This document shows, piece by piece, positions 41,058-47,775 of a DNA stretch of 47,775 nucleotides. Location: the NCBI GenBank assembly GCA_964450865.1, contig CAYVHB010000024.1, forward strand, positions 1 to 47,775. The letters are read 5' to 3'. The DNA is from CAYVHB01 sp964450865. Lineage in GTDB: Bacteria > Bacillota > Clostridia > Saccharofermentanales > UBA5734. Numbering within the stretch: the first letter of the stretch is position 1; each line of letters opens with the position of its first letter. The notes under the pieces were generated by a model that was given only the letters and a program-made list of their open reading frames with translations, ran no database searches and had not been told where the DNA came from. The position numbers and the translations under genes are program-made.

Positions 41058-41151
41058 TTGAAATAATCACACCAGTGCGTAAACTGAATCAGAAACGGTA
41101 TCTCATGTTTCGGGCAATGCCCCCCATGAAATGCCATGCCTGATACCGTGC

Positions 41152-41199
41152 ATAAAAAGGCGCTCCCCGTCCTTCTGGTAAAAGGGCGGAGAACGCCTT
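41152..41199 (-). terminator. Terminator of the GH2 gene
   Basis: AAGGCG...CGCCTT arms with an imperfect inner stem (CCCCGTCCTT opposite AAGGGCGG), followed on the minus strand by TTTTT, 55 bases past the GH2 stop. Between it and the stop is a very G-rich triplicated tract (41214-41250, GCCCCCAG-like on the minus strand). Confidence 0.75.
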
Positions 41200-41252
41200 G
41201 CCAGCTGCTACCAGCGGGCCCGGGAGCCCGGGGGCCTGGGGGGCCTGGGGGC

Positions 41253-43556
41253 TTAAGCCTTCTTGATCCGGGTCAGCTCGCGGTTGAGGATGAACAGGAC
41301 CCGCTCGGTGAAGACCTTCGGATACATGGTGGCAACGAGGTCGATACTCATGGTCTTCATCATACCGAACATGGGGCTCTCCATGGTGTTGCTGAGGTAT
41401 TTGACCAGAATAGCTTCTCCCTCAGGTGTTTCCATGATCTTGGCAAAAGAATCGCGGGTCGAGTAGACGTCGTCGGTGATCTGGATTTCTTCGACGCTGA
41501 TATCAGCCAGCTCCTCGGGCATCTCGAACCAGTTAGCCACGGCACTGCCGGCTTCTTCTTCCGGCGCCGTGTAACCGGGATTGGGCTCGCTGACGGCATT
41601 GAAGCGGGCGGTATCCTCGATGGTCTGGCCATTGGCTTGCGCCACTGCCTTGATCTCATTCCAGCCGGCCTGCAGCGGGACATCGGCGAAGACCAGGACC
41701 GGGTCACCATCCTGGCTGGCAAAGGCCTGGCCGTTGACCAGCAGCGTGGCGCTGTTGCAATTGGTGTAGACCTTGATCGCAGCGGTCGAGCCCGGACGGG
41801 CGATATACCGCTTGCCGGCGATATGTACGAAAGGCTCGGCCGACCAGTGGGCTTTATACATATAGAACGCGTCCTTGCGAATCTTGCGGTCATAGGTAAC
41901 GAGGCCCTTGTTGTTGCGGCCCTTGACCCCGCCCTCATCGCGGATATTGGCGCCAAAGTCAAACATATTCCAGCAATAGGTGCTCCACAGGAACGGCCGC
42001 GCGGCGAATATTTTCCAGACGATCTCATGATACAGGGCGTGATATTCTTCGGTGTAATCCTTGACCACCGGCGTATCCGTATGATAGCGGATGATGCCCT
42101 CGGCCCCGTATTCGGAGATACCCACACTGACCTGGGGATTGGTTTTGTGGTACGAATCAAGCCAGCCGGCGAACTCTTCGGCCTGGCCGACATACCAGCC
42201 GTAATACTTGTTATAGCCAACGATATCGGTCATATAATTATATTCATCTGTATCACTGACAAACAGGACATTGGCGAGGGTGGTCAGGCGGGTCGGGTCT
42301 TCCTGCTTGGCCAGCGCATGCAGTTCCTTGACCAGGCGCCGGACTTCCGGCCGCTCGCCGCCGATCTGGATCTCATTTTGCACACCCCAGAAACAGATTG
42401 AAGGATGATTGAAATTCTGGCGGATCAGTTCGGTCATCTGCAGCTTGGGATTGATACCCTCCAGCTCGGTCGTTGACATCACGGAAATAAAGGGAATCTC
42501 CGCCCAGACAACCATTCCTTCCTGGTCACACAGGTCATAGAAATACTGATCATGCTGGTAATGGGCCAGGCGGATTGAGGTGGCACCGACTTCCTTGATC
42601 AGGTCCATGTCTTCGCGGTGTTCCTGACGGGTGATGGCCCAGCCCATGTCCATGCGGTCCTGGTGACGGCTGACGCCATTGAGGGCCAGGTGCTCGCCAT
42701 TGAGGAAAAAGCCGTTTTCGGGATCGACCCGGAAGTAGCGCACGCCAACAGGAATCCGCAGTTCATCCTGTGTGTCATTGAAATTGACGATCGAGGCGAC
42801 TGCCTGGTAGAGGTAGGGATTGCGGCGGCCATGCCACAGTATGGGCTTATCAATGGTGACGGGCAGTTCGATCACCAGGGTTTCACCGCCGGCGATGGCT
42901 ACGTCGCGGGCCGCGTAGGTGACGGACCGGCCGGTTGCGTCAAGGATCTCCAGCCACAGCCGGACCTGGGCCGCTGCTTCATTTTCGTTGACCAGTCGGG
43001 TGCGGACGGTCAGGCTGGCCTGCGCGGCGGTCACATTTTCCTGCACAATGTAAACACCCTGTGAGCCGTAGTCCATCAGGTCAAAGTGGACGTTCTCGGC
43101 GACAATCAGATTGACATCCCGGTAGATGCCGCCGTAAAAAGTGAAGTCGGCTTTCTGCGGATAGACATCATCAAAAATGGTATTGTCGACCTTGACAGCC
43201 AGCAGATTATCACCTTCAGCCTTGACCACATCGCTGATATCAAAGCGGAAGGTTGAGAAACCGCCGCGATGCTGGCCAAGATGCTGGCCGTTGACGTACA
43301 CATCAGTTACACTGTGTGCGCCCTGGAATTCAATGAAGACCCGTTTGCCAGCCTGGGCAGCCGGCAGCCGGAAGGACCGGCGATACCAGCAGGCGCCTTT
43401 GTAGTAATCAAAGCCATTGGCGCCGTCGATGGCATTCCAGGTATGCGGGATGCTGACCGGCTCCCAGCCACCATCGGCAAAAAGTACGTCAGCGGCTCCT
43501 GCTTCGTCGCGGCGGATAAAGCGCCAGTCCTGATTGAGATTGTAGATTTTTCGCAT
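41253..43556 (-). CDS. Glycoside hydrolase family 2 protein (beta-galactosidase/glucuronidase-like)
   Basis: A 767-residue GH2 enzyme with sugar-binding jelly roll (1-150, FEFQGAHSVTDVYVNGQHLG-like), Ig-like (about 155-265), TIM-barrel catalytic domain (about 270-580) and C-terminal domains. The acid/base is Glu395 in GVQNEI and the nucleophile Glu482 in ISEYGAEG. No signal peptide is seen, so it acts inside the cell on an imported beta-glycoside. A C-terminal helical module of about 90 residues (ISVEEIQITDD to LTRIKKA) follows a DUF4982-like strand region. The ATG at 43556 follows GAGG; an upstream in-frame ATG at 43640 is less likely. Exact sugar unknown. It is a single gene with its own terminator. 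Confidence 0.9.
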   Translation of the reverse strand: MRKIYNLNQDWRFIRRDEAGAADVLFADGGWEPVSIPHTWNAIDGANGFDYYKGACWYRRSFRLPAAQAGKRVFIEFQGAHSVTDVYVNGQHLGQHRGGFSTFRFDISDVVKAEGDNLLAVKVDNTIFDDVYPQKADFTFYGGIYRDVNLIVAENVHFDLMDYGSQGVYIVQENVTAAQASLTVRTRLVNENEAAAQVRLWLEILDATGRSVTYAARDVAIAGGETLVIELPVTIDKPILWHGRRNPYLYQAVASIVNFNDTQDELRIPVGVRYFRVDPENGFFLNGEHLALNGVSRHQDRMDMGWAITRQEHREDMDLIKEVGATSIRLAHYQHDQYFYDLCDQEGMVVWAEIPFISVMSTTELEGINPKLQMTELIRQNFNHPSICFWGVQNEIQIGGERPEVRRLVKELHALAKQEDPTRLTTLANVLFVSDTDEYNYMTDIVGYNKYYGWYVGQAEEFAGWLDSYHKTNPQVSVGISEYGAEGIIRYHTDTPVVKDYTEEYHALYHEIVWKIFAARPFLWSTYCWNMFDFGANIRDEGGVKGRNNKGLVTYDRKIRKDAFYMYKAHWSAEPFVHIAGKRYIARPGSTAAIKVYTNCNSATLLVNGQAFASQDGDPVLVFADVPLQAGWNEIKAVAQANGQTIEDTARFNAVSEPNPGYTAPEEEAGSAVANWFEMPEELADISVEEIQITDDVYSTRDSFAKIMETPEGEAILVKYLSNTMESPMFGMMKTMSIDLVATMYPKVFTERVLFILNRELTRIKKA

Positions 43557-43787
43557 AATACCATACCTCGATCGATCAATTTGGGGATATTGGAGGAAAT
43601 GAACCTGGTGTGGAACGGGTTTTTTGCGTGTGGCTTGCACCGGACAGGCGAGGGGTGTTGTCGGGCGACGCCCGACTGCCAGGCCGCAGATCTGGATCTA
43701 GCCAGAATGGGGGGTTAATTTCATATTTACAGTTTATCGATGTTCGGTGGCGCTGACAATCGAGGTCGCGTCAATCTGGCGTGACTG

Positions 43788-43805
43788 ATCAATTTATGAA
43801 TTGAT
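43788..43805. promoter_or_regulatory. Palindrome ATCAATT-TATG-AATTGAT in the GH2 upstream gap
   Basis: A perfect 7-base inverted repeat with a 4-base centre, AT-rich, in the 335-base gap between the GH2 start and the MFS stop. It is a candidate operator for the GH2 gene. The gap also has a GTCGGGCG/CGCCCGAC hairpin near 43660-43676 and no gene. Confidence 0.35.
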
Positions 43806-43891
43806 TTGAGCAATATTTGCCAGTCTATAAATCTTGAGATATCAGGAAACAAGCCAACTGAAATGTGGAAATGGCTGCGCAGACTCCAGAG

Positions 43892-45100
43892 CTAGGGATG
43901 ACGCGTCAGGCGCAGCAGGACAGTCCAGAGCAGGCAGAAGCCCAGGATACTCAGGCCGGCGATGGTAAACCAGCGTTCAATGCCATAACGTTCAGCAAAA
44001 GGGGCTGCGATAAAGAGGCCGACCGGGGTGGCGATCGACAACACGCTGGAAATCAGGGCAAAAATCCGGCCGAGCGTGGCCTGGGAGAAGGCTTCCTCGA
44101 TAAAACCGTACAAGCCCATGACGGCCAGGTTACCGGCCATTCCGAGCAGGAATGACAGGCCAATAAACAGCAGGTACTGCTCCGGTTTGAGCAGGCTGGA
44201 AATCAGCAACAGGGCCCCGCCGGCGATGATACTGCCCATGACCTGCCATTGGCGTTTCTGCCAGTTCCCCTTAAAACCGACCCAGAGCGAGGACAGCAGC
44301 AGGCCGGCCCCGAATGATACCACCACCAGACTGGAGTGGGCCGCATTTTTCTGAAAATATTCATGGGTGATCAGGGGAAACAGGGAGCCAATTGGCAGGA
44401 AAAACAGAACACCGGCCAATAATGGGCCACTCATATTCAACATCAGGCGATTGCCCAATAATGTCCGCAGACTGCTGCGCAATTCCACAAACGGATTCTG
44501 CCAGGCTGTCGGGGCTGCAGGCCGGGGAATCGAAACACGCAGCATAATAGCCGAAGCGACGACCGCACCAGCCAGGTCGAGGAGCAAGGCCAGCGTCAGG
44601 CTGCCATAAGCCATCAGCAGTCCGCCGAGCACCGGCCCCAGCATGGCAGTACCGCTGCTGATGAATTGATTCCAGCCCACCAGGCGATCCACGTCCCTGG
44701 GGGCGACCAGCAGCGGCAGGGTGGCATTCCAGGCCGGCGAATGGAACACGCCGCCAATTGAACGCAGGGCCAGGACGACCAGGATGAGGCTGACTGGCGG
44801 CTGGTCATGGATCAGTAAAACAACAACCAGGACCAGTGAAACGAGACCGATTGCCATATCGGAGAAAATGATGACCGCCTTACGCTGCAGACGGTCGATC
44901 CAGGGGCCGACAAACGGGCCGAGCAAAGCCGGCGGCAGGAAACCGGCGCTGCCGGCCACAGCCAGGATGGTCGCGGAACCGGTTGAAACCGTCAGCCACC
45001 AGATCAGGGCAAATTGCGCCGCAGCACTGCCGATCAGGGAAAAAGCCTGGCTGCTCATGATCGGTACCAGACGTGTTAAATCCCTGGTCTGTTTTTCCAT
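43892..45100 (-). CDS. Major facilitator superfamily exporter
   Basis: A 402-residue MFS protein with 12 helices, of the MefA/enterobactin-exporter-like drug efflux group. Marks are SQAFSLIGSAAAQFALIWW in helix 1, and GPFVGPWIDRLQRK between helices 2 and 3 (the family's GxxxDRxxRR-type loop). It should expel drugs or metabolites using the proton gradient. The ATG at 45100 follows AAGGGG by 8 bases; a longer in-frame start at 45208 has no clear site. The leader contains a strong hairpin about 20 bases before the ribosome site, which may regulate expression. No efflux regulator is adjacent. Confidence 0.88.
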   Translation of the reverse strand: MEKQTRDLTRLVPIMSSQAFSLIGSAAAQFALIWWLTVSTGSATILAVAGSAGFLPPALLGPFVGPWIDRLQRKAVIIFSDMAIGLVSLVLVVVLLIHDQPPVSLILVVLALRSIGGVFHSPAWNATLPLLVAPRDVDRLVGWNQFISSGTAMLGPVLGGLLMAYGSLTLALLLDLAGAVVASAIMLRVSIPRPAAPTAWQNPFVELRSSLRTLLGNRLMLNMSGPLLAGVLFFLPIGSLFPLITHEYFQKNAAHSSLVVVSFGAGLLLSSLWVGFKGNWQKRQWQVMGSIIAGGALLLISSLLKPEQYLLFIGLSFLLGMAGNLAVMGLYGFIEEAFSQATLGRIFALISSVLSIATPVGLFIAAPFAERYGIERWFTIAGLSILGFCLLWTVLLRLTRHP

Positions 45101-45130
45101 GAAAAAGACCCCTTCCAGCTGACCATGGCC

Positions 45131-45154
45131 GGCCCGTCGGCTGACCGACGGGCC
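45131..45154 (-). other. Leader hairpin upstream of the MFS exporter
   Basis: GGCCCGTCGG and CCGACGGGCC form a perfect 10-pair stem with a 4-base loop, in the 5' leader of the MFS gene. There is no T-run, so it is more likely an attenuation or translation-control structure than a terminator. The remainder of 45155-45352 shows no gene. Confidence 0.5.
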
Positions 45155-45352
45155 TCTCTCCATTCGATGGTAGCACGCTGAAGGGGTATTCGTCCAGACG
45201 GGAATCATAGGTGCAAAGCATCAGCCACTGACTGGCCCGGATGCTGACCTTCACGGCTGATGATAGGGCCGGTCATGGTTGCCACAGCAGGCGCAGCTGT
45301 TCTGTCCGATGCTTTGTGCTGACACAGCCGGTCCGTTACGGCTGGTACACGG

Positions 45353-46132
45353 TCAGTGATAGTGAATCGCCTGCTGCTTGCATTTTCTCTCGCACTTCAG
45401 GCAGACCAGGCAGTCGGTCTGGCGGATTGTATGCTGGCCGGTCTCTTTGCTGACCGCTTCGGCTGGACAGACTCGCCGGCAGGCGCCGCAATTGTTGCAG
45501 CGGTCGGTGGTAATCTGCAGACCGTGCCCAGTTTTGCCGGCGGTCAGGTGCAGCAATGTGCCAAATGGGCACAGATAGCGATGCCAGAACGACTCAGGGA
45601 AAAGCAACGTCAGAAAGATGCCCAGGCCAAAGAGAACCGGCAGGACTGGCAGTCGGCGGCCGCTCACCATGCTGAAGACGAAAGCGGCCAGAAACAGTCC
45701 CAGTGCCAGATAGCGTACCCAGGCTTTACGCAAGACGGACGGGACCGCCAGGCTCTTGAGCCGCAATTTTTGCCTGATCCAGCTGATGCCGCCCAATACC
45801 GTGTTGATGCTGCAGATCCAGCCACAATAAAAACGGCCAAAAAAGATTGAACCGATGATCCCGAACAGGAACAAGCCCATCCAGACCTGGATCTGGCCGC
45901 GGATCAGCAAGGCGATAAAGAGAGCCAGAAACAACAGCTGGGTCATGATCTGGATGATCTGGACGGCACGCATGGACAGGCGAAACCGCGGCGGGCGGGC
46001 GGCCGGTCCCCGTCCCGGGGCATCTGGGGGCAGTGCTGCCGGTGCCTGGCCGGCCGGCCGGGGATCTGCCGGGTCAGCAGGCACGTTGTCCGGGGCGGCC
46101 GGCCCAGAGGCGGGGCGCATTGTACTGGTCAT
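45353..46132 (-). CDS. Membrane 4Fe-4S ferredoxin-type protein (NapH/RdxA-like)
   Basis: A 259-residue membrane protein with an Ala/Pro-rich N-terminal tail (1-50), four or five helices, membrane-edge Cys motifs CGWIC and CPFGTLLHL, and two C-terminal 4Fe-4S clusters (CNNCGACRRVCP and CLVCLKCERKC). This is the NapH/NosR/RdxA-type layout for moving electrons across or along the membrane. The start at 46132 uses GAGG 9 bases upstream, lying over the stop of the cupin gene, so the two are translationally coupled. A longer GTG start at 46147 is possible. Partner reductase is not in the window. Divergent Crp/Fnr regulator suggests redox or metal control. Confidence 0.87.
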   Translation of the reverse strand: MTSTMRPASGPAAPDNVPADPADPRPAGQAPAALPPDAPGRGPAARPPRFRLSMRAVQIIQIMTQLLFLALFIALLIRGQIQVWMGLFLFGIIGSIFFGRFYCGWICSINTVLGGISWIRQKLRLKSLAVPSVLRKAWVRYLALGLFLAAFVFSMVSGRRLPVLPVLFGLGIFLTLLFPESFWHRYLCPFGTLLHLTAGKTGHGLQITTDRCNNCGACRRVCPAEAVSKETGQHTIRQTDCLVCLKCERKCKQQAIHYH

Positions 46133-46143
46133 GGCCGGATCCC

Positions 46144-46470
46144 TCACTTCACCTCAAAGGTCCGGGGATGGGGCGCCTTGACAACAAAGAATTCCAGTAC
46201 GGCCTCATCCAGATTGTTGACATTCATTTTTGTATGATAGGGGATGTTGATAATATGACCACTCTCATAGCGGTGTACCGGCTGGTCATCCAGCTGCAAG
46301 GAAACCGCTCCGCGGACCACGATCATATAGACATGGGCATTGGCAAAATGCTCAGGCAGGCCGGTACCCTGGGGCAAAATCATGTGATTGATCAGGACAT
46401 GATCATCATCGATCAGCTTCTCAACATTTTTGGTATCATCCTTGGCAAACGGGTAACTTTTTTCCAGCAT
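46144..46470 (-). CDS. Small cupin-domain protein
   Basis: A 108-residue single-domain cupin. The first motif appears as GTGLPEHFANAHVYMIVVRG (35-54), with His at the usual metal-binding positions, and the second as YESGHIINIPYHTKMNV (68-84). Small cupins like this bind a metal or small ligand and often act with redox proteins. The ATG at 46470 follows AGAGGATT. Its stop overlaps the ribosome site of the Fe-S protein gene, so they form an operon. Codons 4-7 contain AAAGTTACC, half of the palindrome found upstream of the divergent regulator gene. Function not known. Confidence 0.85.
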   Translation of the reverse strand: MLEKSYPFAKDDTKNVEKLIDDDHVLINHMILPQGTGLPEHFANAHVYMIVVRGAVSLQLDDQPVHRYESGHIINIPYHTKMNVNNLDEAVLEFFVVKAPHPRTFEVK

Positions 46471-46549
46471 CTTTTAATCCTCTTTCCTGACGTGATGGGT
46501 CATTTCCATTCGCGACGTGTCGTTTACTGACTTATTTGACAGGTTCAAG

Positions 46550-46590
46550 TATAATAGATGACAAGCGAATTAAAAGTTACCAAGGTAACT
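46550..46590 (+). promoter_or_regulatory. -10 box and palindromic operator before the Crp/Fnr gene
   Basis: A perfect TATAAT (46550-46555; poor -35) is followed by the 16-base perfect palindrome AGTTACCAAGGTAACT (46575-46590), 46 bases before the start. The position downstream of the -10 fits repression, probably by the Crp/Fnr protein itself. Confidence 0.55.
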
Positions 46591-46635
46591 AATCAGTCTG
46601 GCGTTCAGGGAAATTTCCGGATGGGGGATAATATC

Positions 46636-47406
46636 ATGCAAACCAAGCCTGACAAAGCCAGGCGAGCACCAGGCGGTTCAGGAGCAGACCGGAGTGAGCC
46701 GGCCGATGCGCGCGAACAGCTGGTAGCAACCTTGCTGCGTCTGCCACTTTTCCAGGATTTTACCCAGGCTGAACTCGCGGAACTTCTCAGCCAAGCCCGT
46801 TACGAGCTGCGAAATTACCAGAAGGATGCAATCATTCACCTGCAAAATGAAACATGCCGGGCACTGGACATTATCCTGTATGGACGGGTGACCGTTCAGC
46901 ATATTGATGAGCATGGCAGTGTCCTGACAATCGACACGTTCAACGACGGTGACATGATCGGGGCTAACCTGATTTTTGCCCGGCGCAACACCTATCCGAT
47001 GACCGCCAGCGCAGCCCGCAGAACCAGGATCATGAGCCTTGAAAAGGAACTGATCCTGGCATTCTGCCAGCGAAGCCCGCATTTCCTGACGACGTATCTC
47101 AGTGAGGTATCCAACAAAACCATTCTGCTCATCGAAAAAATCAATGCCATCTCGCGCAAGACGATCCGCCAGAGTCTGCTGGATTTCCTGCACCAGGAAC
47201 AGCTGCGCCAGGGCCGTACGGTCATCCGGCTGCCGATGTCCAAAAAAGAACTGGCCGAGCGGCTGGGGATCCCCCGCTCTTCCCTGGGCCGCGAACTGAT
47301 CAAGATGCGGCGCGATGGCCTGCTAACTTATGATGCCTGGACGATTACTTGCGTTCAGGCCTGCCTGGATAATGACTTGAATCCGCCTGATCACGGTATA
47401 ATGTAG
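46636..47406 (+). CDS. Crp/Fnr-family transcription regulator
   Basis: A 256-residue regulator with a cyclic-nucleotide-type effector domain (about 36-150; LFQDFTQAELAELL, then FNDGDMIGANLIF) and a C-terminal winged helix (about 195-240; MSKKELAERLGIPRSSLGREL). There is no N-terminal Cys cluster like that of Fnr, so the signal is not an Fe-S cluster of that type. The ATG at 46636 follows GGGGGA with suitable spacing; the first 30 residues are a variable hydrophilic tail. It is divergent from the cupin/Fe-S operon and precedes an NRAMP gene by 69 bases, so it may regulate both. Known relatives respond to nitric oxide, haem or metals, but the effector here is unknown. Confidence 0.9.
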   Translation: MQTKPDKARRAPGGSGADRSEPADAREQLVATLLRLPLFQDFTQAELAELLSQARYELRNYQKDAIIHLQNETCRALDIILYGRVTVQHIDEHGSVLTIDTFNDGDMIGANLIFARRNTYPMTASAARRTRIMSLEKELILAFCQRSPHFLTTYLSEVSNKTILLIEKINAISRKTIRQSLLDFLHQEQLRQGRTVIRLPMSKKELAERLGIPRSSLGRELIKMRRDGLLTYDAWTITCVQACLDNDLNPPDHGIM

Positions 47407-47475
47407 GCAAGAGCGGATATCGGTCCGGTCTGTCATTCAGCCGAAAGAGAAGAGTCAGCAAGGGGGGTGCCTTCC

Positions 47476-47775
47476 ATGGCATCACGATCAAGGGCATCAC
47501 GAAGTCTGTTCCGTGGCAATCATCAGCCGCGCCTGATGGCATTGGATTTTTTCAAGTATGTCGGGCCGGGATTCCTGGTCACGGTCGGGTTTATTGATCC
47601 AGGGAACTGGGCCACCAATATCAGTGCCGGCTCACAGTATGGTTATGCGCTGCTGTGGGTTGTCACATTGTCAACCGTTTTTCTGATATTCTTGCAGCAC
47701 AACGCCGCTCATCTTGGCATCGCCACCGGTCTGTGTCTATCAGAAGCGGCATCGATGCACGTCCGGCCATGGATC
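47476..47775 (+). CDS. NRAMP-family divalent metal transporter (partial, runs off the window)
   Basis: The first 100 codons of an NRAMP (MntH-like) transporter. The stretch FFKYVGPGFLVTVGFIDPGNW (about 25-45) contains the metal-binding DPGN motif in helix 1, followed by SAGSQYGYALLWV in helix 2 and LQHNAAHLGIATG in helix 3. These proteins import Mn2+ or Fe2+ with protons. The ATG at 47476 follows AGGGGGG by 8 bases. The gene is in the same direction as the Crp/Fnr gene with a 69-base gap, so co-transcription is likely. The end is cut by the window, not by mutation. Confidence 0.9.
   Translation, partial: MASRSRASRSLFRGNHQPRLMALDFFKYVGPGFLVTVGFIDPGNWATNISAGSQYGYALLWVVTLSTVFLIFLQHNAAHLGIATGLCLSEAASMHVRPWI

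Noticed and set aside
41136..42401. Long plus-strand open frame (421 codons) over the GH2 gene
   Set aside because: It is antisense to the GH2 catalytic domain, and its translation has no recognisable features.
46536..46555. TTGACA and TATAAT as a promoter pair for the Crp/Fnr gene
   Set aside because: They are only 8 bases apart, far too close for a -35/-10 pair; only the -10 was kept.

Overview
The window reads as a piece of a fairly GC-rich, Gram-positive, Clostridia-like chromosome from a heterotrophic sugar user. Pointers are the YesM/YesN-style two-component pair, MalF/MalG-type sugar ABC permeases, a Thr-linker lipoprotein binding protein, strong AGGAGG ribosome sites and a DUF4180 gene. 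I cannot name the species. A run of exactly 100 N (31517-31616) shows this is a scaffold joined across an unresolved tandem repeat. No rRNA, tRNA, phage, insertion sequence or CRISPR was seen.

Layout. 72-854: a zinc-ribbon membrane protein. 878-5426 (minus): an ABC exporter operon (ATPase, two ABC-2 permeases, DUF4180) followed by a decayed permease fragment. 5611-9287 (minus): a zinc alcohol dehydrogenase and a membrane-anchored GYF / cysteine-peptidase-like protein. 9876-14244 (plus): a lone 5TM-LYT sensor domain, a cation/proton antiporter, a cysteine-synthase-like enzyme, a 64-residue protein and a secreted Cys-repeat protein. 14451-21924 (minus): a sugar operon with binding protein, two permeases, GH4 glycosidase, PfkB kinase, NagB-like deaminase and a membrane-anchored protein. 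22548-26236 (plus): the divergent sensor kinase and AraC-type response regulator. 26510-29425: a large secreted PIG-L/LmbE-type deacetylase. 29707-34740: an orphan AraC output domain, a lipoprotein and a large zinc-ribbon surface protein, the last two divergent around a heptamer repeat array. 35217-41057: a six-PAS diguanylate cyclase and a Mg2+-type P-ATPase. 41253-45100 (minus): a GH2 glycosidase and an MFS exporter. 45353-47775: a membrane 4Fe-4S protein and a cupin, divergent from a Crp/Fnr regulator and an NRAMP metal transporter that runs off the end.

How it works together (inference). The sensor kinase/regulator pair probably controls uptake and breakdown of an amino-sugar glycan. The secreted deacetylase could trim N-acetyl groups outside, the ABC system imports the product, and GH4, PfkB kinase and the deaminase feed it to glycolysis. 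A shared motif (TTGTC-N-TTTCTTGTAA-like) lies upstream of the two-component/uptake, deacetylase and orphan AraC genes. The last cluster looks like a metal/redox unit under Crp/Fnr control.

The most unusual signal is a window-wide habit of imperfect direct duplication at gene 3' ends. Short decayed copies of gene tails sit across or just after the stop codons of many genes (antiporter, PfkB, MalG, sensor kinase, 64-residue protein, diguanylate cyclase, binding protein). In one case the copied tail appears to supply the ribosome site and start codon of the next gene (2833-2853 versus 2919-2939).
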